From Beverwykella pulmonaria (lineage: Eukaryota > Ascomycota > Dothideomycetes > Pleosporales > Melanommataceae), in NCBI GenBank assembly GCA_001599595.1, contig BCHH01000001.1:2141837-2205836 (forward strand): a DNA stretch of 64,000 bases, read 5' to 3'. Numbering within the stretch: position 1 is the stretch's first letter; every line of letters starts with the position of its first letter. Position numbers and translations under genes: made by a program. Positions 1-12,155 of this stretch are shown piece after piece. The notes beneath the pieces were generated by a model. The model searched no databases and had not been told where the DNA came from. It worked only from the letters and a program-made list of their open reading frames with translations.

Positions 1-352
1 TACGTCTCACCCATTCATCTCAGCGCCATGGAACACCCGTCCTATGGAGCGAGCCGAAACTGCGGCCGCGCTCACACCTCAACCCCGAAAAGATGACTTG
101 GCTTCCCGTTAGAACAGAATAGACGCCCGCAACGACCGCACACTGGATGGCGGCCATGTTGGCCCCAGAGTCTCATAAGTCTTTCTCTGCACCTTTCTTT
201 GCGCCCCGCCCGGCTTGTCTGGCTGTCCTCTCTCTGCAACTCTTCCCACTATCGTCATTCATTCCGTACCGTGCTTTTTCTGTTTTTTAGATCTAATGTC
301 TCCTCCCATTTCATAATCTCTGGGCACTTCTCCCGCGCGGGAATGCCTCACC
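1..352. other. Intergenic / 5' flank of coiled-coil gene
   Basis: No coding pattern is visible. The right end is pyrimidine-rich (around 180-290), as is usual for a fungal promoter and 5' UTR ahead of the ATG at 353. Confidence 0.4.
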
Positions 353-3300
353 ATGGCATCCCGATCTAAATTCTTCTCGTGGTCAAAAGGCCGCCAGTCT
401 GAAGAATACCACCGGACAGGCGGTCTTCTGGCGATAGACACGAGCGTGGGGGACACTGGCAAGGAGGCCTTCCTGGTCAACGATGCAGAGGTATGATGCT
501 TCCCTCTTCCTCGAACATGCGACGGGTTGGAGCACATGATGTGGTACTTTCGACTTGCAGCCAGATTCGCCAGAGGCGGCAGCAACAACTCCATTGCCTA
601 GAGCGGGAGACACCGATAGCACGCTCGGGGGATAGATGATGCGCTGTCGATAGATTAATTGGGCGAAGCGCGTCGACGTGGTTGTGCAGCGCCATGGCCT
701 TCAATGGCCGTTGTCAAAAGCGTGTGCAGGGGGCTTGCAGCACGCATATGCGTTGTGGAGCATTTTCATTCGCTGACCACGTCCACAGAGCACCCCAAGC
801 ACTGGACGACGCCGCCCTCCCAACCTCAACCTCACTATTCCCTTGGATAATAGCCAGCGCGCATGTCTGGCTCCCGCGTCTGCCCGCCATAATTCCGCCC
901 TGGTCCACTCGGCATCCAATCTGCTGGCAGCTGTCAATGACCTGATGCGGTCGCCAGCAATGAGCGCGTCCATGTGCCCTAGATCTGCAGCTCCAGAGAT
1001 ACATAAACCTCTTCCCAGTCGGCCACGATCGGTATCTCTGCCCTCTTCACCGACCCTGCCTGTCGAGCTTCCAGGATCCATACTCCTTGAGAACCAGGGT
1101 TTCCCATCTCCACCCGGTGCGGGTTCCGCAACTCGTTCTACAATGAGGTCGGTCCGCAGCGGGAACTCCCTGAGCGCGAGTGTTGCTGCTAAGCCAAGTC
1201 CATCCAAAGCCAATGCCGGTCTATCCCATAAGAAAAGCCTGAGTGAAGCCAATGCCGGTCTACAAAGACGCTCCAAGTCGCGACCCAGCTTGATCACATC
1301 GCCCTCGTCCACCGACAGCAAACTCACCACATGCTCCGTGTCAACCAATGGCGGTCGCGCAAGTAGCAGCGAGTCAACCAAGGCGCGGGTAGGCGCAGAG
1401 AAGCCGCTGCAGCCGTCGCCGCTGATTGTGGAAGGGAAGCCGTGGAAAAGTAGCGGAGAAGGAACAGACCGCCGAGATGAGGTAAGTACCATTTGTTTCT
1501 TTCCGAGGCACCGTTTATTCGAGGTTTGAGGAGGAACATGCTCCGCATAACGAAACGGTTTCAGGTCGTTTATACATGTTGCACTGTAGAAGCAATTATA
1601 GACCGGAGTTGCGCGGTTTCAAGAAACACGTAGTGAAGCAGGATGGCTGTTGGCTGCGGATAGACACCTCGCTACCCTCTTCTTGCCTGACGATGGATGC
1701 TGAGTGAATGCTGAACTTTGATAGCTTGGCAACCCTCCCACGCCGACGCCGACGTCAACGACAACAGCAACCAAGCGCAACAGGGTGATTGAGGAATTGA
1801 AGAGCACAATTCACGCCCAGGACCAGACCATATCAACGCTCCAGGCCCAATTTGGCAGAGTGCGCGCATCGCATGAGGCGCACGTGAACAAGCTCGTGGA
1901 ATCGCATTCGGCAGAAGTCGCGACGCTCAAGAATTACAGCAGAGTACTCGAGGAGCAGCAGTCGCAGCGCACTCTTCACCACGGTAAGCGCCACCACCAT
2001 CACTACCGCCGCCGAGGGATCCTCAACACCACCACATCCTTCGCCGCTTTCCGCCTTCCCCACCTTTCACCACCGCTTCCTCTTCCACTCTTGACCATTT
2101 GGCGTCCATGCACGCCACCACATTCTCCAATCATTTATTTGGACCGGTGACTTCAAGTCCCATGCATACCGCTGACATCGCCCTGACAGCTTCGAGCAAC
2201 CATCTTCTTCTGTTGATTGACACTACCGAACCGCAATCGCCCAGCCGAGAGAGTCCACAGAATACGGCAGGGAGTGCCTCTGCCAACTCCATCCGCTCGT
2301 TTAAATCCGCCCTCGAACAGCAAACCCGCTCGCCCCACCCTTCGCGGGAGAGCCCAGAGATGGAGAACCTCAAGCGCAAGCTTAGCGCTGCCAGGCGACC
2401 AGACGTCGGGAACCGAGACACCATCCGCGAGCTCAATCAGTACAAGCAGAACAATGCTGCACTGCAGAAGCAAATCGAATCCTTGATGGCCAAGCTCAAC
2501 CAGTCAAAGCAGAACGAGCGAAGTCTGGCCCATACTTTGGAGGAGATGGAGAAGAACTGCACCGAATGGCAAGCCAAGGCAAACAAAGTCGAATCGCTGG
2601 AAAAGAGCGCGTTGGCTTTGCAAAACACGATAGACCATTTGGAGTATCGGCTGGAAGTTGCTAATGCCGACAAGTTGGATGCTGAGGAACACCTGTTCAA
2701 TCTGCAGTCGCAGAGGACGCCGTTCGACCCCCACATGCCACCGAAGCTACAAGTACCTCCAACCTTCCAACATGGCCGTCTAAGCGCACATACGAGTATG
2801 AGCACCGTTTTCTCTACTGGCTCTCCCACCAGTCACACAAACGAGTCCCAAGACCCGACAACACTGGCAGCCTTCATCGCGCACATCGAGCGACTTCAGG
2901 AGCAGATGAAGCAGAAGGAGGCACGTGTTGTCGAAGTGGAGCAGGAGAATGAGCGGTTACGACGAGAACACAAGCATTTGGAGCGCGAATACCAAGAAAT
3001 GAGCCTCCAGTCAGACATTCAAAGCCAATTGCTCAAGAAAACCAAGGACTCGGACGCTCATATCGACCAGCTGCGGACTGCCATCATGGACCGCGAATCC
3101 ATCATTGGAGAGAAGTCAAAATCTCTTCGCATGGCCGAGAGGCAGTTGGAACACCATAAAATGCTCCTGCATGCCGAGATACGAAAACATGCTACCATAT
3201 CGCTTCTAGCAGATGCTCAAGATGACCCGCTTCCAGACCTCGCATCACTTGCTTCAAAAGAGGATATCGATCGATGGATAGAACGCCTGCAAACACGTCT

Positions 3301-5085
3301 GAAGAAGGAGAATGCTCAGCACTCACCGCACACGGTGTCCGGCGAGGCAACGAGAGACGATCTACAGAGAGAGATTGATTTCTACGTTCGCGAGATTATT
3401 TACTATAAGCTCGATATCAAGGGCTACAAGTCCGACATAAAGAAACTCAAAAACATCGCTACAAGAATGGGCAGCTACGGCAGCAGAGCTAGCGATCTTG
3501 AATCGCCAGCGCCCTCACTTTCCCGCTCCAGCGATACACCTATCCGAGGTCGTTTTCCATCCGAAACCCCTAGGCTAGGAATTTCAAACACCTCTTCCCC
3601 CATCTCCAACGATCCTATTTCTGGCACCGCGTCAACAACCCGGCCCGTGACCCCACCCGCTGCGAGTCTGATGACGCCCGACCCCTCTCCTACGGACACT
3701 TTCAAGCCAGCAACGGCAACCCAGAAACGTCTTCATCGCGAGCAGGGATTAAGGAACCTCGTGTTGCCCCAAACCCCAGTTACGCCAACTCGCAAAATGG
3801 GCTTGAATCTAGCCAATGAAGCCGATAACATAGATCCAGGAATATCCCCAAGGTCTGTGGCGAGGCTCTCTCCAGAAAGGAGGAAGCCCACGGTAAGAGA
3901 TTCTACAATGTCCGCAAATAACACAGTCTAATAGATCGAAAACAGCCTCCATCGCCCGAGCAGGAAAAGTTCGGCGATATGGCAACAAACTTCCCGCTCA
4001 GTACGCCTGCTTCGCCCAGACGACACGATACTCAAACGAGTCAACGTAGTATGAGTGACTCGATTATTCAAATGTACGCATCGCCACGGACACCGGATTG
4101 GTCTCCGAGGCACGTACAGAAGCAAACGCACACTACCGATGAGGACGAGAATAAGGTCATGGGTTTGCGTGGACGATCAGCTTCGCTACCGGATCCGAGC
4201 AAAGGGAAACTGACCCCTGAGCGACCTCCTCGCCCTCTTTACGGACTATATGAATCTCCAGCAGACCGCATAGGGGGACTGTCCACACCTCCACGAATGG
4301 ATGTCATGGCTGAAGCAATGCGCAATTCTCCCGATCGCGCTCACTTCTCCAGCAAAGGCTCCGATTCCTCGGCCTCCAGAATCCCAGGTCCGACCCTCCA
4401 ACGCATGCGTACCGGCTCGGGTTCTGCAATTCCATCCCCAATCACACTCCCCACTCGCGCAGGATCCGCCAACTCCAACACGGCGACCATTCAATCTTCA
4501 CCGCCTCGAAGGAAGGGCAGCACTGGATCCGGAAGCAACATTCCCTTCGTCATAGCGATGGGTTCACCACATAATCCCGCGCTCATCACACCCACGGCCA
4601 TAGTCACACCAACAGCATGCCCCATTACAGGGAAGTGTGCCCCGCTCAGCGTCTCCTCACCAACATCTCGAACAGGCGTAGGCGGTACAATGGCCTCATC
4701 AACCCCCCTCAAATCCCCCATCTCGCCCACCGAAGCCTCGAAATCCTCCTACTTTCAATTCGGCAGCGCGCTCCCCATTGCTAAAGCCCAGCCTTCCCCG
4801 ACTGTCAAGCCAAGTTCTACGACACACAGCAGGAACACTAGTTTGAGCTTAGGCTCATTCTCTATGCACCGCAATCATAACACCGAGAATACGGCCGGCG
4901 CCGGGAATACACCCCATTCGAGGAGTGGGAGTGGGAGTAGTTTTAGCTTGATGATGAAGGGAAAGGTGAAGACGAGAAAAGAGAGCATCTCGAATCCGAG
5001 ACCGTTGGCGAGTCCGCTTGATATCGAGAGAGGGGACAGTGGGAGTAGTAGCAGGTATGGAGTTGGGATTGGGGAGGCGATTTGA
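353..5085 (+). CDS. Large coiled-coil protein (fungal 'M protein repeat'-like), function unknown
   Basis: My model joins 353-490, 789-1481, 1725-1983, 2190-3892 and 3946-5085, giving about 1310 aa with all phases closing. The ATG at 353 sits in a good Kozak context (CACCATGG). The N-terminal 275 residues are Ser/Pro-rich and disordered-looking. Long heptad-like helices follow at about residues 300-360, 420-537 and 587-710, then a conserved-looking helix near 760-784 (REIIYYKLDIKGYKSDIKKL). The C-terminal 500 residues are again Ser/Thr/Pro-rich with many SP/TP sites. No catalytic domain is visible. It resembles fungal coiled-coil proteins annotated as 'M protein repeat protein', which are presumably scaffold or cytoskeletal; that is inference. 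The weakest points are the first intron (491-788) and the acceptor at 2189. A competing second exon at 561 runs into a stop at 633 and was rejected. Confidence 0.8.
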
Positions 5086-5752
5086 GGGTTCTCTTTTGTA
5101 CTTATGGGGATTTTGTTTCTTTCTAGGTTTAGGGGGGCGGGCATTCGTGTACAAATGGCGGGCTTGGGCAGGTGGACGGACGGGCCTCGTCATAGGTATA
5201 GGGATGGCAAACAACTTAACGACTGACGACTCAAGTGTGTATCTTCTACCAGTTTTCTTTGGTTGGAGTATGGGATACAAGGTTTGAGGGGATGAATGCA
5301 TCGAGGGGTCATGCATTTACGGTCTTTGGCTACTTTGGACGAGGAATGGGAATGGGAATGTACCATGGTTGGTCTGTCGATGTTATGTACGCGGCACTTC
5401 TACTTCACTTCTTTTCTAGACTCTTATATTTCAAGCTATGTATCATGTCTTTCTTCTCTCATTTACACAATACATGCTTCGTATGATATTACATGGCTAT
5501 TGAGAACGAACGGGTAAGACTGTAGAACAAATACATGATCAAAGAAATGCTGTCAGAAGTATCGCGGAAGTGCAACAAAGGGGTATCGATGAAAACATTA
5601 AGAGGAGGGATACAAGAAGCCGAAGGAAATTGAAAGATGAATATGCCAATATAACGTACCCAAGAAGCGACTAAACAGAACTGGGTATCCCTCTCGCAAA
5701 CCAAAACGCCAAAAACACGCTGCAATGCAACGATATAGTACAAGGTTGACAC
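5086..5752. other. Convergent 3' intergenic region
   Basis: This lies between two convergent genes (coiled-coil protein + and membrane protein -). It is AT-rich toward the right, and only short unsupported ORFs are present. I see nothing else in it. Confidence 0.4.
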
Positions 5753-7393
5753 TTATAACACATCAATGACCCTCCGGCATCGACTCCGAATTCGAGCCTG
5801 ATAGCACCAGCCTACCACACTTATCAAGCCGATGAAGCCTACACCAATACTGCCGACAATGATCCACCATTTAACATGATCGCGATGCTGCTGCGTATCG
5901 TTTGCTAGGTTGACGCTGCCTTGCCCTCGCTTGCTCGGCAGGAGGTACTGCAGACTCGCTCTGCAGAGACAATTCCTGAACACACCGACGAGCTGCATGA
6001 TCGTCCCCCCAATGGCTGATATGACGGCTGCAGCAACGGCGATGGTCGAGAGTGTGTACGTCGGGATAGAGGTCAAAGTGAAGCGCTGCTGGTGGTGCGT
6101 TTCTCGGACACGGAACCCAGAGCTGTAGTACATCCACCACACGCCAATGAGGAGAATCTGGGAGGAGGCGTAGATGAGATGCACGACTGAACGGCACCCG
6201 AACCCGACTTCAGGCGTCTGGTAACTGATCCAACACGCACCCGCACAAGGGATGGAAATGAGAGTGCTGGCAAGAATTCCGCTGACGATCCTCGGCGCGA
6301 CGCTGTTGATTTTCGCGACGATAGCGGGATCGAGCGGGAAATGTTTTGTCCATTCTTGAAAGACGCGGGAGCGCTTCCAGAGCCAGACGGTGTGGAAGTG
6401 CGAGTCGTGGAAGTGGAATGGGTGGGTGTTTGCTCGTCTAGATTTGGATTTGCGGGGGTCGACGACGTCGGTGGAGGCGTTTTCAGAAAAAACGGCTTCG
6501 AGACTGGCGGGGTTGTCGACGCCGAGTATGCTGGAGCTGACGATGGCCACAATTACGACAACACCGTACCAGAGGCCGAAGGCGACCGCGTGGGCGGTGT
6601 CGTCGTCGCCTCGCTTTGCGGTTGCGTCGAAGAGGGCGTATGCATACGCACCGAGGTAGAAGAGGATTGGGATGCCAACTCGTGCACCGTAACTCGGTAG
6701 TAGGGACAAGAGTGCTTCTAATTTCCTTTTGGCATGAGGAGAGTCAACAATATATGCTGAAACTTTTCCGGACAGATCTCCGTTCTCAGGTTTGAGGCTT
6801 GAGATGAGTGAGAACGTGACAGCAGCGAGAGCCACCTGCGGATCTGCAGCAAGGATGCTCTCAGCGTAGTCCAGAACAGCGTGGTCGATGAGCGCTTCAT
6901 GCAGAGCCCCAGCAACCAAAGGCCCTGCAAATGCAAAGACAGTGATGATCCAGAAGATAAGATCGAACGTGGTAATGACCATTGCCATGACGAAGTATGG
7001 TATGCTTGTCAACTTCCGACCGCCAAATAGGCACTCGCCTCGGGGTAGACGGATCGACCTAGGTATTGAAATTACAAAGGCTAAGGCTGGTAGTAGGAAA
7101 CCAACCAGCGGGCCGATCCATTGAGACAAAGCGTTGATTCGCGAGCGCTCGTAGTCAGGGCAGCGATGGAGACAGTCGGAAACAGGCAGCATGATGGGTA
7201 GAGCGGGTCCTTTATCTGGTTCATAGGTAGTACGACACTCAAAGTTAGTGTTGTTCGCGAGTGAGGGATCTTTCAGGATCATTTCGTTTCTGACTTCATT
7301 ACAGAGCTTGGTGAAATTGGAACTCCCGGCGGCGACGGCATGACTAGGCTGATAGAAGAGGACGGTAACGAGAAGTATGAAAAGAGGCCGCAT
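5753..7393 (-). CDS. Fungal multi-pass membrane protein with signal peptide, function unknown
   Basis: A single-exon ORF of 546 aa. It opens with a clear signal peptide (MRPLFILLVTVLFYQPSHAV). A short Cys-containing lumenal/extracellular segment with N-glycosylation sequons (NFT, NNT) follows, then about eight to nine hydrophobic segments spread over residues 90-540. One loop near residues 310-330 is His/Arg-rich (HPFHFHDSHFH). The tail after the last membrane segment is short and basic. I do not recognise a named family. The architecture fits uncharacterised Pezizomycotina integral membrane proteins. A role in the plasma membrane or secretory pathway is inference from the signal peptide. Confidence 0.8.
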   Translation of the reverse strand: MRPLFILLVTVLFYQPSHAVAAGSSNFTKLCNEVRNEMILKDPSLANNTNFECRTTYEPDKGPALPIMLPVSDCLHRCPDYERSRINALSQWIGPLVGFLLPALAFVISIPRSIRLPRGECLFGGRKLTSIPYFVMAMVITTFDLIFWIITVFAFAGPLVAGALHEALIDHAVLDYAESILAADPQVALAAVTFSLISSLKPENGDLSGKVSAYIVDSPHAKRKLEALLSLLPSYGARVGIPILFYLGAYAYALFDATAKRGDDDTAHAVAFGLWYGVVVIVAIVSSSILGVDNPASLEAVFSENASTDVVDPRKSKSRRANTHPFHFHDSHFHTVWLWKRSRVFQEWTKHFPLDPAIVAKINSVAPRIVSGILASTLISIPCAGACWISYQTPEVGFGCRSVVHLIYASSQILLIGVWWMYYSSGFRVRETHHQQRFTLTSIPTYTLSTIAVAAAVISAIGGTIMQLVGVFRNCLCRASLQYLLPSKRGQGSVNLANDTQQHRDHVKWWIIVGSIGVGFIGLISVVGWCYQARIRSRCRRVIDVL

Positions 7394-8360
7394 CGTTGGT
7401 TATGAGAAGAGACGGCTGAGGAAGGTAGCGTGAAAGAATGAGAGGATGTGGTGAATCATTAATACGTCTTTACCTTTCACAGAGCCGCATGCAGCACTGC
7501 CGCACCCTTAGAGATTCCTGAGACGGAGGAATCCATCCTACATACTCAAGAGTCGCGCGCGCTAAGTCACTCGTTTAAAGTTGTGGTGTGAAGGACCTAG
7601 AGGAGACACGTCGAGTAATTCGGTGCCTACATTTCCATGATAAGCACGTAAGCATTCCGTGACGTCTCGTACGGGTGGAAGAGCCGCTTGACCCGTCCGT
7701 CCTCGGTTCGTGCCCCGATGCGCGAATTCTAGTTCACCAGATTTCCATTCCAGAGAGGTCCGAATGACTCCCGTGTTTTGTCAAGCGCCTTATATCTTCA
7801 TGTATGACACAAACGTCGACTCAGCCTATGTGTTGACCGCGCCTCCATAAGCCAACAGGCTGACAGGGCGAAATAACATTTGCTGACTCGGATACGTAGA
7901 CATCGATGCTGTTTCTGTGTGCCACAAGGGGCTGTCTTCGATGTTTAATAAAATAGTAAAATCTTGGAGGTGTCGTTGTCGTTCGACGTCGGGAGAGGCA
8001 GTGGAAATGGGAGTAGACCACGGATTTGCATTAACCTCATTGGGCGTTGTCTAAGTTTTAGCGCCGCCCTACCCTCAACCTGGAAGTCGGGATTGGACGG
8101 CTCCTTGTCATGACAGGCGGCGAACAATCTCACACCCAGGATTGAGGTGCCCAGTTCGCTCGCCAGGGCCAGCCGGTGACGATGTCCACATGCTGTCCAA
8201 AGCTGTGTCCCAGCGAGAGCTTCTAGGATCATGTAAAAGTCTTAATTCGAGTTATAGGACTCTTATCCCTGTCGAAATCCGATACAACGTCCTACGAACT
8301 CGTCATGCATGTGCCAGCATCGAAGACCCGTATGCCTATGGATGGATTTAGCGCGTGAGC
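7394..8360. other. Intergenic, no gene seen
   Basis: Roughly 970 bp between the start of the membrane-protein gene and the stop of GRC3, both on the minus strand. The short ORFs here lack codon bias and any family resemblance. It probably contains the membrane-protein promoter and the GRC3 3' UTR. Confidence 0.4.
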
Positions 8361-10526
8361 TCACTGCTGGAATTTCCTAATCCTCCTGACCGTGTTCAAA
8401 TACCCCATGTTTCCCACCTCCTCAGCCCTCGCTACCCACGGTGGTAACTGCGCACCCTCAGTTACTAGCTGGCCCCCCGCCTCCGTATTCTTCCCAGGCT
8501 CTGCAGCCTCATTATACGCATCCTCAGTATACGCCCACTCTGGAGAGTCGCAGCACCCGAAAACAAAGACCGTCTTCTTGGGTGTCAGCCTATGCATAAG
8601 CGCCTCGTGCGTCTTCGGCACAAGCACCTGCGCAACGCGAGCCTCGGGGTCCCAGCCCCTGAGTAGTGCTGTGCACACCAGTCTGGACGTCCTCGGATCT
8701 AAAGGCTCGACCGCATCGTTTGGTCCCTTTGCAAAATAGGGAATGCGGTACTTGTTGGTCCGAGGAAGGCGTCCAAATAGGTCTTGCACATTTGCGTCTT
8801 CGGTCTCTACGATCTGGATTATGGAGCCATTTAGCGCAGTGAAGAGATGCTGTGGTTCCACCCACTCGCTAAGCATCAGGAATCCGATGCAGGTCTGGCG
8901 CGAACTCTCGGTTTCTTCGTAGCAGAACTCCCAAGGTGTCACGCAAGAGAGTGGCCGTGGGTCGTAGTTATGTACTAAATCCGAGGTTCGGCCGGTGCAG
9001 TGGAAGTAGGACAGTATGTGCATGTTTCTCAGCTCGGCATCGGTGTATGATGGCATGACGAGGCTCGGTTGTGCTGAAATCTCATGGACTAATACTCGGT
9101 TCTTTGCAGCTGTGGTCTTCAAATCGTGAAACTTATGTGTTCTTTCTTCGTCTATTGAATCGAGGTCTCTCAAGTGAACGAGGCGCTGAGTCGTGGTCCG
9201 GGAAAGTATGCCGAGGAGGACATCAAACCTAGAAGTGTACATCCAACCTGGCGTATTGATTATGAGTGGAGTGGAAGGGTTTCGTTGCTGAATACTAATA
9301 TATGTTTGGAAGAGATCCTCGACACAAGCATTAAAATAGTCCTGGAAACTTGCGAGGTCTCTGACTGGGAGCGGGTGACTGCGAATAATTTCATTCGTGC
9401 CTGGAAAGCCAGGTATGGGGGTGGGATGTGTGAATGGAGGGCCAAGATTTATCTCTTGCACAAGAGTGAGAGTTACTTGACCGTGAGGTGTGTACTCTGG
9501 TTTGTTGGAATCCAAGTCCAGAAAGTACACGGAAGGAACGGCGGGAGCCAGCTTTCCATGCCCGGTAAGGTATCGATTCACGAGTCTTCTAGCAAAAGTA
9601 GATTTACCGGATGAAGGTGCCCCACACATAATGGTAATGGATAAGTTGCTTGCACAATCTTCGATTTGACGTGTCCAATCTTGTGGGACAGACTCAGGTA
9701 TAAGTGCACGCTTCAGCAAGTCCGCATCTGATTCGGGGATCTACAAACCAGGTTAGCACGAAGAAACGTCAGATCACACACAGAGAGAGAGAGAGAGCCA
9801 TGGACAAGTATGTAATTGCTTTGCAAAGATTTAAATAAGACATAATCAACTTACCAACGCAAAGGATCTGCATGGAAATCCACCGAGTCGTTCATTCCAA
9901 ACGCCGGAAAACAGCGAAGAGATGCTTGCAAAAGGTGTAGGTTTCTCATTGCAATGCAGAAATCGAACTTGATTCGTATCATCGAGTGCCCTAACAAGAG
10001 AGATTGGATGTGTAGAGGCCACATAAACCCGTCGAACCATAGGTCTTTGGCCTTGACGTTGGCTTGCAGCAAAATTGGCACCATTGATATTGATGGCTCC
10101 TTTCAAAACGACGAATTCAAAGACACCTATGAGAGCAATGTCCTCGCCATTCTTGAGCAGAACAGTGAGCTCTTCATCTGTGTCTGATAAGACGTTTTCG
10201 CCTCGGTAGCGCCAGCTGCACATTTGCACATTGTGGGGAATGACTGAAATATCCTCTTCAGAACTAGCCTCCTCATATTCGGGTTCAGGAGCCTCAATCC
10301 CGGGACTTGAAGGTACTTCCACTGCAATATTGTTGTTTGCTATTGTTGTGGGTTGCGACTTTAATTTTGCAGCTGCAACTGCGCTGATTGGTATTCCATT
10401 TGCGAGTCCTGATTCTGTTCACGTGGAATTAGAAGTGTGCCTAGGGTGTGATCCTGGAGAAAGGAGCTAACCTGAAGATGGTACATTAAATCCTGGCACA
10501 TTCTCTCTCTTCCTTTTTCCGGGCAT
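8361..10526 (-). CDS. GRC3: Polynucleotide 5'-hydroxyl-kinase GRC3
   Basis: The model is the complement of 8361-9740, 9855-10408 and 10472-10526, encoding 662 aa. The first exon encodes MPGKRKRENVPGFNVPSS, a basic start. A beta-rich N-terminal domain follows (residues about 60-200). A P-loop kinase core then begins with Walker A GAPSSGKS at residues 243-250 and continues with YFLDLDSNKPEYTPHGQVTL, the typical Grc3/Clp1 segment. In yeast, Grc3 is a nuclear/nucleolar RNA 5'-kinase. It works with the Las1 nuclease to process the ITS2 spacer of pre-rRNA and supports Pol I termination. Introns are 114 and 63 bp and both keep phase. The gene is head-to-head with RPA34. Confidence 0.95.
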
Positions 10527-10742
10527 AATGTATTCACGAAACGTGCGTGTGAGGTAGCATGGCAGATGAGTTTGACTTCATGGTTCAAACTATCACCAAT
10601 TTTTTAGCTCGCCCTAAACCGGCTAAGGGCACAATGATCCTTGTCGAGCGGTAAATATCGGCAGAATCTTTGCTCCACCAAAAAAAGTTCGCGCCTCAGA
10701 TCACACCTCCGAACCCGCAAAACCTATGGTACATCACATACA
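10527..10742. promoter_or_regulatory. Shared divergent promoter GRC3 / RPA34
   Basis: Only 216 bp separate the two start codons, so the promoters and 5' UTRs must share this space. Both flanking genes act in rRNA production, which makes co-regulation plausible (inference). I see no specific factor site that I can name with confidence. Confidence 0.6.
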
Positions 10743-12021
10743 ATGAAGAAGATCAAACGAACTCCTGTCCCCTTACCGGGCATAGCTCCCAAATCTCCCA
10801 CAAAACCAATCCCCGCCCCCTCGAAACCACCATTGAGCCAGGAATTCATTGAGAGTAGCGACGACTCCACGAATGAAGCTCCCCCTCGAAAGAAGACGAG
10901 CGAGAAGCCGAAATCTAAGGCGATGACGAGTATAGCTGTGCATAGACCGAAAACAAATGGGGTGTCGAAGAAGGTCGAGAAGGAGAAGCCAAAGCCGAGT
11001 GCTGCGCCGAAGAAGGTTGTAAAGAAAGTACAGGAGATATCCTCGAGCTCAGAGGAAAGCGAAGAGGAGAGCACGAAGAGCAACGACCTGGCTCAGAAAG
11101 AGAAGAAGGCGCAGCATCCATCCAAGGATACAAGCGAGAGCGCAAGCGACTCGGAGAGCTCGAATGACGAGTCGGACGAAGAGCCAGTCCCAGCCGCAAC
11201 ACCAATTCCTCCGCCAAAGTACGCACTCACACTTCTATACTCTTCTACAAACTTACAAACAATTTAGTCAATCAAAGACCCCGCAATCCCACGCGGTCGA
11301 CTTCCGCCCCGCCCAAGCATACATCCCCCCCAAAGACTTCACCGCAATCCCCACCCCCTTCAATACCTCCTCTCAGGCAATCAAAATGTTCGAGAACTTA
11401 GAAGGAAAACAGATATGGCATATTACAGCACCTGGGGACGTACCATTGACCTCGCTCAAAGACCTAGCCATAGACAAAGCACTAGACGGGGCCGCGATCC
11501 TTATGCACAATGGCTTCGAGTACGGCTTCTCTGCAGTGGAAAAGGACGAGCATACGCACGCCGTCCTCGTCCCGCAGCAGCAAGGCTTCAAAGCCGCCCC
11601 CACCCGCATAGCCAAAACCCTGCACCTCCAGCAAGTGATCCGAATCCCCAACCTCCCCGCGCAAACCACAGCGCCCGCAGCGACATCCTTCATAACCTCG
11701 TCCACAATCCGGGCCCCGCGACCGCAAGTCAAAGGTTTGAAGATGAACTTTTTCCCCTCCGGCTTCGGACCCTCAGAGCCGGGTATCTTAGGATCTTCAG
11801 ACAGCGAGACAGAAGCGCCTGCTCGGACTAGACCAGATCCAAGCATACCAAACGGGACACACAAGCCGGAGAAGCGGAAGCATGCCGATGAAGAGAGGGG
11901 AGGGGAAGGAGCAGGGTTGACGACCAAGAAGCACAAGAAAAATCGCACGCCGGAGGAGATTCGGAGGAGGGAAGAGAAGAGGGCGAGAAAGGAAAAACGG
12001 AGGGAGAAGGTCAAGTCATGA
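10743..12021 (+). CDS. RPA34: DNA-directed RNA polymerase I subunit RPA34
   Basis: The join is 10743-11218 and 11268-12021, with one 49-bp intron (phase 2), giving 409 aa. The N-terminal 160 residues are Lys/Ser/Glu-rich and low complexity, with acidic SSEESEEES-type runs. The central part carries the RPA34.5 fold signature: FTAIPTPFNTSSQAIKMFEN, then GKQIWHITAPGDVPLTSLKD. This is the region that dimerises with RPA49 in a TFIIF-like module. The C terminus is strongly basic (KKHKKNRTPEEIRRREEKRA), as in the yeast protein, where the tail is nucleolar and DNA-contacting. The start at 10743 is the first ATG in the frame. In-frame codons upstream of it have no methionine. Confidence 0.9.
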
Positions 12022-12035
12022 TTTGCAACGACACT

Positions 12036-12155
12036 GGAGATGAGGTCAATGGAGATGAGGTCAATGGAGATGAGGTCAATGGAGATGAGGTCAATGGAGA
12101 TGAGGTCAATGGAGATGAGGTCAATGGAGATGAGGTCAATGGAGATGAGGTCAAT
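12036..12155 (+). repeat. 15-bp minisatellite, 8 perfect copies
   Basis: The unit GGAGATGAGGTCAAT is repeated eight times without change, followed by a diverged part-unit. The array begins 15 bp after the RPA34 stop codon, so it probably lies in the 3' UTR. Because 15 is divisible by three, both strands stay open in one frame across the array, which produces spurious pentapeptide-repeat ORFs. Confidence 0.95.

Noticed and set aside
561..635. Possible second exon (PDSPEAAATTPLP...) of the coiled-coil gene after a 70-bp intron
   Set aside because: It runs into a TAG at 633 with no GT donor before it. Joining 490 to 789 keeps phase and gives plausible sequence.
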